Source of the DNA: Streptomyces bungoensis
Lineage (GTDB): Bacteria; Actinomycetota; Actinomycetes; Streptomycetales; Streptomycetaceae
Assembly (NCBI RefSeq): GCF_001514215.1
Contig: NZ_KQ948853.1
Span: 343,167 to 407,166 of the forward strand
Reading direction: 5' to 3'
Length of the DNA: 64,000 bases
In this document: positions 48,592-58,851 of the stretch, piece after piece
Layout: each line of letters starts with the position of its first letter
Position numbering within the stretch: the stretch's first letter is position 1
The notes under the pieces: generated by a model
Database searches by the model: none
Seen by the model: the letters and a program-made list of their open reading frames with translations, nothing else
Told to the model about the DNA's origin: nothing
Translations under genes and position numbers: made by a program

Positions 48592-49890
48592 TCAGTCCAC
48601 CGTCACCGGCACGCGGTGACCGACGCCACGCGCCACGGTCCGGTTCGGGGACCCCGTGGCCAGCCGCGACCGCTGGGTCACCAGGGTGGCCAGCGCGAGC
48701 AGGGTGCCGGTCATCGGGACCAGGAAACCCGCACCCTGCCACAGCCGGTCCTCCAGCTGGCCGGCGACCGTGACGGCGGCGGCCTGGCCGAGGGCGACGG
48801 CGCCGGTCAGCCAGGTGAACGCCTCGGTCCGGGCGCCGGCCGGGACCAGCCCCTCGACCAGCGTGTAGCCGGTGATCAGGGACGGCGCGATGCAGGAGCC
48901 GACCAGCAGGCCGAGCGCGGCCAGCAGCAGTACCGAGTGCGCCGTCCACAGCGCGGACGCGGTCAGCGCGAGGGCCGCGTAGCCCACCACCAGCCGCCGC
49001 TGCGGGGCCACCTTCCAGGCGATCGCGCCGCAGGCGACGCCGGAGAGCATGTTGCCCGCGGCGAAGACCCCGTACAGGACGCCGTTCAGGCCGGGCTCGC
49101 CGATCGACTCGGTGAACGCCGCCAGCGACACCTGCATGCCGCCGAAGACCGAGCCGATGCCGAGGAACGTCACGACCAGGACGCGCACGCCCGGCACCCG
49201 CAGCGCGGACGCGTGCCGCACGCGCGCGTGCCCGGCCGAAGCCGTCGCCGGCGGCTGGGTGCTCCTCTGCGCGGCGAACAGCAGACCGCCGACGAGCGTC
49301 AGCCCGGCCTCCGTGACCAGGCCCGCGGCCGGAGCCGCGGTGGTGCACAGCGCGGTCGCCAGCAGCGGCCCGAAGACGAAGGTCAGCTCGTCGGTGACGG
49401 ACTCGAAGGCCGCCGCCGTCGTCATCAGCGGGGAGCCCTGGAGCGTCACGCCCCAGCGGGCGCGCACCATCGGGCCGACCTGGGGCACCGACGCGCCGGT
49501 GGGCACGGCCGCCGCGAACAGCGCCCACAGGGGCGCGTGGGCCAGCGCGAGCGCCGTGAGGGACAGGCCCGACAGGGCGTGCACCAGGACGCCCGGGACC
49601 AGCACGGCGCGCTGGCCGTAGCGGTCGGCGAGGCGGCCGCTGTACGGCGCGAACAGCGCCATGGACACACCGGTGGCGGCCGCGGCGGCGCCGGCCGCGC
49701 CGTAGGAGCCGGTGGTGTGCTGCACGAGCAGCACGATGGAGATCGTGAGCATCGCGAACGGCTGGCGCGCCGCGAAGCCGGGGAGCAGGAACGTCCAGGC
49801 GCCGCGGGTGCGCAGCAGCTGTCCGTATCCCGGACGGGACGACGCCGACGGCGAGGTCCTCGCCGGTCCGGTGGTGACCGTGGATCCCAC
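48592..49890 (-). CDS. MFS transporter, 12 TMS
   Basis: This 432-residue transporter begins after a short hydrophilic stretch with GAWTFLLPGFAARQPFAMLT and has loop GRLADRYGQRAVLV. It has about 12 membrane segments, and residues LFGVF... are absent, so it is not of the DHA2 group. Substrate unknown. Its ATG 49890 is followed upstream by a 290-bp gap with no gene before the antiporter stop. Confidence 0.82.
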   Translation of the reverse strand: MGSTVTTGPARTSPSASSRPGYGQLLRTRGAWTFLLPGFAARQPFAMLTISIVLLVQHTTGSYGAAGAAAAATGVSMALFAPYSGRLADRYGQRAVLVPGVLVHALSGLSLTALALAHAPLWALFAAAVPTGASVPQVGPMVRARWGVTLQGSPLMTTAAAFESVTDELTFVFGPLLATALCTTAAPAAGLVTEAGLTLVGGLLFAAQRSTQPPATASAGHARVRHASALRVPGVRVLVVTFLGIGSVFGGMQVSLAAFTESIGEPGLNGVLYGVFAAGNMLSGVACGAIAWKVAPQRRLVVGYAALALTASALWTAHSVLLLAALGLLVGSCIAPSLITGYTLVEGLVPAGARTEAFTWLTGAVALGQAAAVTVAGQLEDRLWQGAGFLVPMTGTLLALATLVTQRSRLATGSPNRTVARGVGHRVPVTVD

Positions 49891-50180
49891 GGCCGTGCCT
49901 TTCCGCCGCCTGGTAGCGCGGGCCGCGTACGGGCCCGGGCGCCGAGAGCTGTCCTCTTGCGCGGACTGCGGTAGATACCGGCGCCCACCGGGGGTGGGAG
50001 CGACACGGCCGCCATACGGTCGCGCCAGCTCTGCGTCAGGCAGAGTTGGTTCGATCAGGGTGCGGCCTTCATGGTACAGGGATCACGGGGCCGTCAGCCT
50101 GTGAAAACGAGCACCACGTCGCTCGCCACCTGGGATTACGGGCGGTGTGAACCGGACGAAACGTCCTCGTGACGTGCCCC

Positions 50181-51692
50181 TCAGCGCGAGCCGCCGGCCC
50201 CCGCGCCGTTCGTGCCCAGCCAGCCGGCCAGCTTGCCGCCGTGGGCCACCGCGCGCAGGCGCCGTTCCGCCGCGTCGCGGACGGGGTCGGTGGCGACCAC
50301 CAGGAGTTCGTCGTCGCGCCGCAGCACGGTCGTGGGCAGCGGGACGAACGATTTCCCCTCGCGGACCACGAGGGTCACGGCGGCCCCGGCCGGCAGCCGC
50401 AGCTCGTTGACCTCGACGCCGTGCATCCGCGAGCCCTCGGGGACGGAGACGGACAGCAGATGGCCGCGCAGCCGCTCCAGGGGGGCGGACTCGATGCCGA
50501 GGTCGGACGCCTCGCCCTGCTCGCCCAGCCGCAGGGTGCGCGCGAGCCAGGGCAGGGTCGGGCCCTGCAGCAGGGTGTAGACGACGACCAGCACGAAGAC
50601 GATGTTGAAGATGCGGCGGCTGCCCGTGACGCCGTTCACCATGGGGATGGTCGCCAGGATGATGGGCACGGCGCCGCGCAGCCCGGCCCACGACATCAGC
50701 GCCTGCTCCGGCCACGGCACCCGGAACGGGGTGAGGCTGAGCACCACGCCCAGCGGGCGGGCCACCATGGTGAGCACCAGCCCGATCACGAGCGCGGGCA
50801 CCACGTCGTCGCCCAGCTCGTGCGGGGTGACGAGCAGGCCGAGCAGGACGAACATGCCGATCTGGGCGATCCAGCCGAGCCCCTCGGCGAAGCCGCGCGT
50901 GGCGGGCCAGTGCGGGAGCTTGGCGTTGCCGAGCGTCATCGACGCCAGGTAGACGGCGAGGAAGCCGCTGCCGTGCGCGAGGGCGCCGCCCGCGTAGGCC
51001 GCGACGGCGATCGCCATGACGGCGATCGGGTACAGGCCGGAGGCGGGCAGCGCGACGTGCTTCAGGCCCCAGGAGCCGAACCAGCCCACGGCGCACCCGA
51101 TGATCGCGCCGATGGCCAGTTCCAGGAGTATCTCGCCCACCAGCACGTACCAGTGCTCGACCGGGCCGGCCGTGGAGAACGCCACGACCAGGATGACCAC
51201 CGGGGCGTCGTTGAAGCCGGACTCCGCCTCCAGCGTGCCCGTCACGCGCGCGGGGAGGGGGATTCTCCGCAGGACGGAGAACACGGCCGCCGCGTCCGTC
51301 GAGGAGACGACCGCGCCGATGATGAGCGACTGCCGCCACTCCAGCCCGACCAGGTAGTGCGCGCCGGCCGCCGTGACGCCGACGCTGACCGCGACCCCCG
51401 CGAGCGCCAGCGCGGAGGCGGCGGGCAGGACCGGCCGGATCTCATTCCACTTCGTGCCCAGACCGCCCTCGGCCAGGATCACGACCAGGGCCGCGTACCC
51501 CATGACCTGGGTCAGCTCGGCGTTGTCGAAGTGGATGTGGCCGATGCCGTCCTGGCCCATGAGGATGCCGATCCCCAGGTACACGAGCAGGCTGGGGAGC
51601 CCGCTGCGCGAGGAGATCCGGACGGCCGCCACGGCGACGAGGAGAACGAGGGAGCAGGCGAGCAGGAGCTGGTTGAGGTGGTGAACAGTCAG
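50181..51692 (-). CDS. Potassium/proton antiporter (CPA1/CvrA type) with a probable CTG start
   Basis: This 503-residue protein has 12-13 membrane segments, including GLGTKWNEIRPVLPAASALA and SSTDAAAVFSVLRRIPLPAR (motifs with the transport Asp), and a C-terminal TrkA_C-like regulatory domain (HGVEVNELRLPAGAAVTLVV). The first membrane helix (LNQLLLACSLVLLVAVAAVR) is only complete if translation starts at CTG 51692, which has GGGGAGG eight bases upstream. The first standard start, GTG 51632, would delete half that helix. Ion exchange at the membrane is inferred from the family. Confidence 0.82.
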   Translation of the reverse strand: MTVHHLNQLLLACSLVLLVAVAAVRISSRSGLPSLLVYLGIGILMGQDGIGHIHFDNAELTQVMGYAALVVILAEGGLGTKWNEIRPVLPAASALALAGVAVSVGVTAAGAHYLVGLEWRQSLIIGAVVSSTDAAAVFSVLRRIPLPARVTGTLEAESGFNDAPVVILVVAFSTAGPVEHWYVLVGEILLELAIGAIIGCAVGWFGSWGLKHVALPASGLYPIAVMAIAVAAYAGGALAHGSGFLAVYLASMTLGNAKLPHWPATRGFAEGLGWIAQIGMFVLLGLLVTPHELGDDVVPALVIGLVLTMVARPLGVVLSLTPFRVPWPEQALMSWAGLRGAVPIILATIPMVNGVTGSRRIFNIVFVLVVVYTLLQGPTLPWLARTLRLGEQGEASDLGIESAPLERLRGHLLSVSVPEGSRMHGVEVNELRLPAGAAVTLVVREGKSFVPLPTTVLRRDDELLVVATDPVRDAAERRLRAVAHGGKLAGWLGTNGAGAGGSR

Positions 51693-51906
51693 CGGCGTTT
51701 CCTCCCCTTGCGTGTCCGGGCGAGCACCCGGTTACTTCATTAGCCTACCTAACTCTTGACGCTTTCTTGACGCTTTCCCGGGCAAGATCGAACGTCCGTC
51801 CGCGCCGGGACCCGACTCCGCGTCAAGTGCGATTCGGCCCTGCGCCTATGGTTGCTCCAGCACTCCAGGACCGCCTGCCGCTCGCGTTAGGACAGCAAGG
51901 ACAGCG

Positions 51907-54717
51907 ATGCCCCCCAACACCACCGCCTCAACGGGTGACAAGCCCGGCAAGTCCGGCAGGAAGAAGGGGCGCAAAGCCCGACTTATCGTGCTCGTGCTGG
52001 TGCTGGCCGTCATCGCGTGCGTCGCCGGCGGGGCGTACTGGTCGATCAGCACCGTCCGCGCCTCCTTCCCGCAGACCAAGGGATCGATCACGCTCGACGG
52101 CCTGTCGGGCCCGGTCGACGTCAAGCGGGACGGCAACGGCATCCCGCAGATCTACGCCTCGTCCGACCAGGACCTGTTCATGGCGCAGGGCTACGTCCAG
52201 GCGCAGGACCGGTTCTACGAGATGGACGTGCGCCGGCACATGACCTCCGGGCGCCTGTCGGAGATGTTCGGCAAGAGCCAGGTCAAGAACGACGAGTTCC
52301 TGCGCACCCTCGGCTGGGACCGGATCGCCAGGAAGGAGTACGACACCAAGCTGTCGGACTCCACGAAGAAGTACCTCGACGCGTACGCCAAGGGGGTCAA
52401 CGCCTACCTCCAGGGCAGGGACGGCAAGGACATCTCCCTGGAGTACGCGGCCCTGGGCTTCGCCAACGACTACAAGCCGCAGAAGTGGACCCCGGTCGAC
52501 TCCGTCTCCTGGCTGAAGGCGATGGCCTGGGACCTGCGCGGCAACATGCAGGACGAGATCGACCGCGCCCTGATGACCAGCCGCCTCGGCCCGCAGCAGA
52601 TCCAGGACCTGTACCCGGAGTACCCGTACAGCCGCAACAAGCCGATCGTCCAGGAAGGCCAGTACGACGACCTGGCCGGGGCCTTCCGCCAGAGCGGCGC
52701 CACGGGCTCCGCCCAGGGCGCCCCCGGCTCCACCCAGGGCACCACGGGCTCCGCCCGGGGCACCACGGGTGCGAGCGGCACCTCCGGCACCTCCACCTCG
52801 TCCAGCACCGGTTCGGCCCTCACGAGCCAGCTGGCGGGCCTCTACAAGGTCCTGGACGACGTCCCCCCGGCCGTCGGCGTGAACGGCCAGGGCATCGGCT
52901 CCAACTCGTGGGTCGTCGGCGGGAAGTACACCATCACCGGCAAGCCGCTGCTCGCCAACGACCCGCACCTGTCGGCGTCGCTGCCGTCCGTCTGGTACCA
53001 GATGGGCCTGCACTGCCGCACCGTCTCCAGCACCTGCCAGTACGACGTCACCGGCTACACCTTCGCCGGCATGCCCGGTGTGATCATCGGGCACAACGCG
53101 GACATCGCCTGGGGCATGACCAACTCCGGGGTCGACGTCACCGACCTCTACCTGGAGAAGGTCACCGCGAACGGCTACCAGTACGACGGCAAGGTGCGGC
53201 CCTTCAGGACCCGCGAGGAGACCATCAAGGTCGCCGGCGGCGCCGCCAAGAAGATCGTCGTCCGCCAGACCCAGGACGGCATGCCCCTGTTGTCCGACCG
53301 TGACGACGAACTCGTCCAGGTGGGCCGGAAGGCCGCCGTCAACACCGCCGCGCCCGACCGCGGCGACGGCTACGGCATCGCCCTGAGGTGGACCGCGCTC
53401 GACCCGGGCACCTCCATGGACGCCGTCTTCGCCCTGGACAGGGCGGCCGGCTGGAGCGACTTCCGCGCCGCGGCGGCCCTGTTCGACGTGCCCTCGCAGA
53501 ACCTGATCTACGCCGACACCGACGACCACATCGGCTACACGCTGCCGGGCCGGATCCCCACCCGCTCCTCCGTGGACGACGGCGCCATCCCGGCGCCGGG
53601 CTGGGACTCGAAGTACAAGTGGACCGGCTTCGTCAAGCAGGACGAGCTGCCCTACGAGTACAACCCGAAGCGCGGCTACATCGTCACCGCCAACCAGGCC
53701 GTGATCGACCAGGACAAGTACCCGTACACGCTGACCACCGACTGGGGCTACGGCACCCGCAGCCAGCGCATCACCGACCTGATCGAGTCCAAGATCAAGG
53801 ACGGCGGCAAGATCTCCACCGACGACATGCGGCAGATGCAGCTGGACAACAGCAGCGAGATCGCCAAGCTCCTGGTGCCAAAGCTGCTGAAGATCAACAT
53901 CGACGACAAGGACGTCCGCCAGGCGCAGAAGCTGCTCGAGGGCTGGGACTACACCCAGGAGGCGGACTCCGCGGCGGCCGCCTACTTCAACGCCGTCTGG
54001 CGCAACGTCCTCAAGCTCGCCTTCGGCAACAAGCTCCCCAAGGAGCTGCGCGTCAAGGGCCAGTGCCTGTGGGTCGACAAGATCGACAGCACCGGTCCGG
54101 TGGACGACGACACCAAGGTGCGCGAGTGCGGCGAGCGCGACGCCGACCAGGCCCAGCCCGACGGCGGCGACCGCTGGTTCGAGGTGGTGCGCAAGCTGAT
54201 GGACAAGCCGGACAGCGATTGGTGGAAGGCTCCCAAGACGGGCACCCGTCCCGAGGCCACCGACCGGGACACGCTGTTCAAGCGGGCCATGATCGACGCC
54301 CGCTGGGAGCTGACCGCCAAGCTCGGCAAGGACATCGACACCTGGAGCTGGGGCCGGCTGCACCGCCTGTTCCTGAAGAACCAGACCCTCGGCACCGAGG
54401 GCCCGGGCATCCTGCAGTACGTCCTCAACCGCGGCCCCTGGAAGCTCAGCGGCGGCGAGGCCACCGTGGACGCGACCGGCTGGAACGCCGCCGGCGGCTA
54501 CGGCGTCGTCTGGGTGCCGTCCATGCGGATGGTGGTCAACCTCGCCGACCTCGACAAGTCCAGGTGGATCAACCTCACCGGCGCCTCCGGGCACGCCTAC
54601 AGCGCCCACTACACCGACCAGACCGACAAGTGGGCCAAGGGCGAGCTGCTGCCCTGGTCGTTCTCGGACAAGGCGGTCGACCGGAGCACGAGCGACACCC
54701 TCGTCCTGAAGCCGTGA
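51907..54717 (+). CDS. Membrane-anchored penicillin acylase (S45) family hydrolase
   Basis: This 936-residue Ntn-hydrolase has a Lys-rich N-terminus, a single membrane anchor (LIVLVLVLAVIACVAGGAYW, about residues 27-46) and an extracellular body. The nucleophile is Ser332 in GIGSNSWVVGG, where the precursor is expected to cleave itself. A Ser/Gly/Thr-rich insert of about 40 residues lies just before, at about residues 262-303, and is probably the processing spacer. Substrate may be acyl-homoserine lactones, penicillins or peptides. ATG 51907 with AAGGAC upstream. Tandem 11-bp repeats CTTGACGCTTT at 51755-51776 lie in the promoter region. Confidence 0.88.
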   Translation: MPPNTTASTGDKPGKSGRKKGRKARLIVLVLVLAVIACVAGGAYWSISTVRASFPQTKGSITLDGLSGPVDVKRDGNGIPQIYASSDQDLFMAQGYVQAQDRFYEMDVRRHMTSGRLSEMFGKSQVKNDEFLRTLGWDRIARKEYDTKLSDSTKKYLDAYAKGVNAYLQGRDGKDISLEYAALGFANDYKPQKWTPVDSVSWLKAMAWDLRGNMQDEIDRALMTSRLGPQQIQDLYPEYPYSRNKPIVQEGQYDDLAGAFRQSGATGSAQGAPGSTQGTTGSARGTTGASGTSGTSTSSSTGSALTSQLAGLYKVLDDVPPAVGVNGQGIGSNSWVVGGKYTITGKPLLANDPHLSASLPSVWYQMGLHCRTVSSTCQYDVTGYTFAGMPGVIIGHNADIAWGMTNSGVDVTDLYLEKVTANGYQYDGKVRPFRTREETIKVAGGAAKKIVVRQTQDGMPLLSDRDDELVQVGRKAAVNTAAPDRGDGYGIALRWTALDPGTSMDAVFALDRAAGWSDFRAAAALFDVPSQNLIYADTDDHIGYTLPGRIPTRSSVDDGAIPAPGWDSKYKWTGFVKQDELPYEYNPKRGYIVTANQAVIDQDKYPYTLTTDWGYGTRSQRITDLIESKIKDGGKISTDDMRQMQLDNSSEIAKLLVPKLLKINIDDKDVRQAQKLLEGWDYTQEADSAAAAYFNAVWRNVLKLAFGNKLPKELRVKGQCLWVDKIDSTGPVDDDTKVRECGERDADQAQPDGGDRWFEVVRKLMDKPDSDWWKAPKTGTRPEATDRDTLFKRAMIDARWELTAKLGKDIDTWSWGRLHRLFLKNQTLGTEGPGILQYVLNRGPWKLSGGEATVDATGWNAAGGYGVVWVPSMRMVVNLADLDKSRWINLTGASGHAYSAHYTDQTDKWAKGELLPWSFSDKAVDRSTSDTLVLKP

Positions 54718-54732
54718 GCCACTGACGGCACG

Positions 54733-54776
54733 ACGGGAAACGGCCCTCCACGCGCGCGTGGAGGGCCGTTTCCCGT
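54733..54776. terminator. Bidirectional terminator
   Basis: A perfect palindrome with 22-bp arms (from ACGGGAAACGGCCCTCCA) lies between the convergent acylase and cyclo-ligase genes. Confidence 0.9.
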
Positions 54777-54792
54777 ACCAGGCACACCGGGC

Positions 54793-55413
54793 TCAGCCGC
54801 GCGGGAAGCGGCGCACCCCCGAGGGCGTCACCACCGCGTGCACCGGCCGGTCGTGGGCCTCCGCGGGGACGCGGGCGACGACCTCGGTGTCGTAGAGGAG
54901 CACCACGAGCGCGGGGCGCGCGCCCGCGCGCTCCAGCCGGTCGAGGACCCGGTCGTACGACCCTCCGCCGCGGCCCAGGCGCATCCCGCGCGCGTCGACC
55001 GCGAGCCCGGGCAGCAGCACGACGTCCGCCGCGGTCACCGCGGCCGGCCCGAGGCGTTCCCCGGACGGCTCGAACAGGGCCATCTTCCCGCCGTGTCGGA
55101 CGCGCGCGAGGGAGTCGGGGCCGGCGTACTCGCCCCAGTCCAGGTCGTTGTCGGGCAGCAGGGCGGGCAGCAGGACGCGCACCCCCCGCGCGCGCAGGGC
55201 GTCCAGCAGCGCCAGGGTGCCGGGCTCGCCGCCGACGGAGACGTACGCCGCGACCGTGCGCGCACCCGCCAGTTCGGGCAGTCCGAGGGCGCGCTCGGCC
55301 AGCGCGTCGCCCGCCGCCCGAACGACATCTCCCGGCAACCCGCTCCTCACCGCGAGGAACTCCCGCCGCCATGTGCGCTTGTCAGGATCGGCCCCGCGTC
55401 CGTCGTGTTCCAC
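54793..55413 (-). CDS. 5-formyltetrahydrofolate cyclo-ligase
   Basis: This 206-residue enzyme makes 5,10-methenyltetrahydrofolate from 5-formyl-THF with ATP. Its signatures are KRTWRREFLAVRSGLPGDVV, VAAYVSVGGEPGTLALLDAL and LGRGGGSYDRVLDRL near the C-terminus. It is divergent from galU, as in S. coelicolor (recalled). ATG 55413. Confidence 0.9.
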   Translation of the reverse strand: MEHDGRGADPDKRTWRREFLAVRSGLPGDVVRAAGDALAERALGLPELAGARTVAAYVSVGGEPGTLALLDALRARGVRVLLPALLPDNDLDWGEYAGPDSLARVRHGGKMALFEPSGERLGPAAVTAADVVLLPGLAVDARGMRLGRGGGSYDRVLDRLERAGARPALVVLLYDTEVVARVPAEAHDRPVHAVVTPSGVRRFPRG

Positions 55414-55522
55414 TGGTCGTTCCCGCGCCTTTCTTCATGTGCTCGCACGCGATGTGCTCATATGAGGGCCAACTCACCGGAGCCACAGATTCCCCACAAA
55501 GGCACCGGATAAAGTTGCGGAC

Positions 55523-56434
55523 ATGACTCAGTCCCACCCCCGGATCAGTAAGGCTGTCATTCCCGCGGCAGGCCTTGGCACCCGGTTCCTCCCGGCCACC
55601 AAAGCCACTCCCAAGGAGATGCTGCCGGTCGTCGACAAGCCCGCGATCCAGTACGTGGTCGAGGAGGCCGTGTCGGCGGGGCTCGACGACGTCCTCATGA
55701 TCACCGGGCGCAACAAGCGCCCGCTGGAGGACCACTTCGACCGCAACTACGAGCTCGAGTCGGCGCTCGAGAAGAAGGGCGACGCCGAGCGGCTCGCGAA
55801 GGTGCAGGAGTCCAGCGACCTGGCCACCATGCACTACGTGCGCCAGGGCGACCCCCGGGGCCTCGGCCACGCGGTGCTGTGCGCCGCCCCGCACGTCGGC
55901 CAGGAGCCCTTCGCCGTGCTCCTCGGCGACGACCTGATCGACCCGCGCGACCCCCTGCTGCAGCGCATGATCGCGGTCCAGGAGCAGCACGGCGGCAGCG
56001 TGGTCGCCCTCATGGAGGTCGCGCCCGAGCAGGTCCACCTCTACGGCTGCGCGGCCGTGGAGACCACCGCCGAGGGCGACGTGGTTAGGGTGACCGGACT
56101 GGTCGAGAAGCCGGACCCGGCGGACGCCCCGTCGAACTACGCGATCATCGGCCGCTACGTCCTCGACCCGCACGTCTTCGACATACTGCGCAAGACCGAG
56201 CCCGGGCGCGGCGGCGAGATCCAGCTCACCGACGCCCTCCAGCAGCTCGCCCAGGACGAGAAGGTCGGCGGACCGGTGCACGGCGTCGTCTTCACGGGCC
56301 GCCGCTACGACACCGGCGACCGGAGCGACTATCTGCGTGCCATTGTCAGACTCGCGTGCGAACGTGAGGACCTGGGCCCGGACTTCCGGACCTGGCTCCG
56401 CAGTTACGTAGCCGAGGAGATGCAGCAGAGTTGA
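55523..56434 (+). CDS. galU: UTP-glucose-1-phosphate uridylyltransferase
   Basis: This 303-residue nucleotidyltransferase has the N-terminal motif PAAGLGTRFLPATKATPKEM, DKPAIQYVVEEAVSAG and VLLGDDLID. It makes UDP-glucose for wall polymers and glycans. ATG 55523. Its stop overlaps the moeA start by four bases (TTGA), so it heads a gene cluster that runs to the sepX gene. Confidence 0.93.
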   Translation: MTQSHPRISKAVIPAAGLGTRFLPATKATPKEMLPVVDKPAIQYVVEEAVSAGLDDVLMITGRNKRPLEDHFDRNYELESALEKKGDAERLAKVQESSDLATMHYVRQGDPRGLGHAVLCAAPHVGQEPFAVLLGDDLIDPRDPLLQRMIAVQEQHGGSVVALMEVAPEQVHLYGCAAVETTAEGDVVRVTGLVEKPDPADAPSNYAIIGRYVLDPHVFDILRKTEPGRGGEIQLTDALQQLAQDEKVGGPVHGVVFTGRRYDTGDRSDYLRAIVRLACEREDLGPDFRTWLRSYVAEEMQQS

Positions 56435-57753
56435 GCAGCGCCGCGACCCGCCCCGCCGGCCCGGACGACCTGTGGTCGGTGGACGAGCACCTGGAGGACA
56501 TCCTCGCCACGGTCCGCCCCCTGGAGCCCATCGAACTGCACCTGCTCGACGCCCAGGGCTGCGTCCTGGTCGACGACGTCACGGTGCCGGTGGCCCTGCC
56601 GCCGTTCGACAACAGCTCCATGGACGGGTACGCGGTGCGGGTCGCGGACGTGGCGGGCGCCAGTGAGGAGTTCCCGGCCGTCCTGGAGGTCGTCGGGGAC
56701 GTCGCGGCGGGCGCGGGCGGCCTGCTCCGGGTCGGCCCCGGCCAGGCGGCCCGCATCATGACCGGCGCCCCGCTGCCGCCGGGCGCCGAGGCCGTCGTCC
56801 CCGTGGAGTGGACCGACGGAGGGCTCGGCGAGGGCCCCGTGACCGGGATGCGGGCCCGCAGCCTGGCCCCCGAGGGCGCCCAGGGGCAGGTGCGCGTGCA
56901 CCGCCCCGCCGAGGCGCGCGCGCACGTACGCGCCCAGGGCAGCGACGTGAAGGCCGGCGACCTCGCCCTGGAGGCCGGCACGGTCCTCGGCCCGCCGCAG
57001 ATCGCGCTGCTCGCCGCGATCGGCCGGGGCACGGTCCGGGTGCGCCCGCGCCCGCGCGTGGTCGTCATGTCCACCGGCAGCGAACTCGTCCAGCCCGGCG
57101 AGGAACTGGGCCCCGGCCGGATCTACGACTCCAACAGCTTCGCCCTCACCGCGGCCGCCCGGGACGCCGGCGCCATCGCCTACCGGGTCGGCGCCGTCGC
57201 CGACGACGCCGACACCCTGCGCGCCGCCATCGAGGACCAGCTCATCCGCGCCGACCTGCTGGTGACCACCGGCGGGGTGAGCGTCGGAGCGTACGACGTG
57301 GTCAAGGAGGCGCTGTCGTACGCCGGGGACGAGGACGAGCCCGGCAGCGGAGTGGAGTTCCGCAGGCTCGCCATGCAGCCCGGCAAACCCCAGGGCTTCG
57401 GCTCCATCGGCCGCGACCACACCCCGCTGCTGGCCCTGCCGGGCAACCCGGTGTCGTCGTACGTCTCCTTCGAGCTGTTCGTCCGCCCCGCGATCCGCAC
57501 CCTGATGGGCCTGGACGACGTCCACCGGCCCCGCACCCGGGCCACCCTGAGAACCGACCGGGCGCTCGGCTCCCCGAAGGGCCGCCGGCAGTTTCTGCGC
57601 GGCACGTACGCCGACGGCGAGGTCACCCCCGTCGGCGGCGCCGGCTCCCACCTGATCGGGGCGCTCGCGCGCGCCGACGCACTGATCGTCGTCCCCGAGG
57701 ACACCGAGTCCGTGGCGCCCGGGGCCGAGGTCGAGGTGGTCCTGCTCGGCTGA
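56431..57753 (+). CDS. moeA: MoeA/gephyrin-like molybdopterin molybdotransferase (possible Glp)
   Basis: This 440-residue protein has MoeA motifs [53 protein letters not shown] and [19 protein letters not shown]. Start TTG 56431 overlaps the galU stop. It would insert molybdate into molybdopterin. In Corynebacterium a MoeA-like protein in the same neighbourhood (Glp) binds FtsZ and works with the membrane protein GlpR, whose Streptomyces counterpart is SepX. That gene is four genes downstream here, so a division role is possible alongside or instead of cofactor synthesis. Confidence 0.88.
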   Translation: MSSAATRPAGPDDLWSVDEHLEDILATVRPLEPIELHLLDAQGCVLVDDVTVPVALPPFDNSSMDGYAVRVADVAGASEEFPAVLEVVGDVAAGAGGLLRVGPGQAARIMTGAPLPPGAEAVVPVEWTDGGLGEGPVTGMRARSLAPEGAQGQVRVHRPAEARAHVRAQGSDVKAGDLALEAGTVLGPPQIALLAAIGRGTVRVRPRPRVVVMSTGSELVQPGEELGPGRIYDSNSFALTAAARDAGAIAYRVGAVADDADTLRAAIEDQLIRADLLVTTGGVSVGAYDVVKEALSYAGDEDEPGSGVEFRRLAMQPGKPQGFGSIGRDHTPLLALPGNPVSSYVSFELFVRPAIRTLMGLDDVHRPRTRATLRTDRALGSPKGRRQFLRGTYADGEVTPVGGAGSHLIGALARADALIVVPEDTESVAPGAEVEVVLLG

Positions 57754-57838
57754 GCCCGACCGGTTGGCGGTACCGTGTCGCGCACAGCAGGCCCCAGCAC
57801 CGCACCGCGACGGGCCCGGACCGGGAGCGCCACACCGC

Positions 57839-58351
57839 ATGACTGAGCCTTCCCGGGGGGAGACCCCCGGAGCCCCTGCACAGGACCACCTGACCCACCT
57901 CGACGAGGCGGGCGCGGCCCGCATGGTCGACGTGTCCGGCAAGGACGTGACCGCGCGCACCGCGCGCGCGAGCGGCCGCGTCCTGGTGTCACCCCGCGTG
58001 GTCGAGCTGCTGCGCGGGGAGGGCGTCCCCAAGGGCGACGCCCTGGCCACCGCGCGCATCGCGGGCATCATGGGCGCCAAGCGCACGCCGGACCTGATCC
58101 CCCTGTGTCACCCGCTGTCGGTGTCCGGTGTGAAACTGGACCTGTCGGTCGCGGACGACGCCGTGGAGATCTGGGCCACCGTGAGGACGACGGACCGCAC
58201 GGGCGTCGAGATGGAGGCCCTCACCGCGGTCTCCGTCGCCGCGCTCACCGTGATCGACATGGTCAAGGCGGTCGACAAGGGAGCGGTCATCACGGACGTG
58301 AGGGTCGAGGAGAAGACGGGCGGCAAGTCGGGCGACTGGAGCCGGTCATGA
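57839..58351 (+). CDS. moaC: Cyclic pyranopterin monophosphate synthase
   Basis: This 170-residue enzyme catalyses an early molybdopterin step. It has the motifs [40 protein letters not shown] and [23 protein letters not shown] 57839. It overlaps the next gene by four bases (ATGA). Confidence 0.92.
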   Translation: MTEPSRGETPGAPAQDHLTHLDEAGAARMVDVSGKDVTARTARASGRVLVSPRVVELLRGEGVPKGDALATARIAGIMGAKRTPDLIPLCHPLSVSGVKLDLSVADDAVEIWATVRTTDRTGVEMEALTAVSVAALTVIDMVKAVDKGAVITDVRVEEKTGGKSGDWSRS

Positions 58352-58851
58352 GCTACCGCGCGCTGGTGGTCACCGCCTCCAACCGGGCTGCCTCGGGCGT
58401 CTACGAGGACAAGGGCGGCCCGCTGGTCGCCGACGGCCTGAAGGGCTTCGGGTTCAGCGTCGACGGCCCCCGGGTCGTGCCCGACGGCGACCCGGTGGCT
58501 GCGGCCCTGCGCGCCGCCGTCGAGGCCGGGTACGACGTCGTCGTCACCACCGGCGGCACCGGCATCTCGCCCACGGACCGCACCCCCGAGGCGACCCGGA
58601 GCGTCATCGACCACGAGGTGCCGGGCATCGCCGAGGCCATCCGCGCCTTCGGCCGGGAGAAGGTGCCGACCGCGGCGCTGTCCCGGGGCCTGGCCGGGGT
58701 GGCCGGGCGGACGCTGATCGTCAACCTGCCGGGCTCCACCGGCGGGGTCCGGGACGGGCTGGCCGTCCTGGAGCCCCTGCTGGCGCACGCCGTCGACCAG
58801 ATCCGCGGCGGCGACCACCCGAGACCCGCCGGTAGTGGGGGTGCGAGCTGA
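58348..58851 (+). CDS. Mog/MoaB molybdopterin adenylyltransferase-like
   Basis: This 167-residue MogA/MoaB-domain protein has [20 protein letters not shown] and [20 protein letters not shown], the nucleotide- and pterin-binding loops. It adenylates molybdopterin before metal insertion. Start ATG 58348 lies inside the moaC stop; its own stop overlaps a CTG that may start the acetyltransferase gene. Confidence 0.88.
   Translation: MSYRALVVTASNRAASGVYEDKGGPLVADGLKGFGFSVDGPRVVPDGDPVAAALRAAVEAGYDVVVTTGGTGISPTDRTPEATRSVIDHEVPGIAEAIRAFGREKVPTAALSRGLAGVAGRTLIVNLPGSTGGVRDGLAVLEPLLAHAVDQIRGGDHPRPAGSGGAS

Noticed and set aside
51928..54609. 893-codon minus-strand ORF
   Set aside because: It is the complement of the penicillin-acylase gene. 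The composition is Val/Gly/Asp-rich without recognisable motifs.
57754..57838. Molybdenum cofactor riboswitch before moaC
   Set aside because: The gap is only 85 bp. No multi-stem structure or conserved aptamer core was seen, and the genes are mostly translationally coupled.
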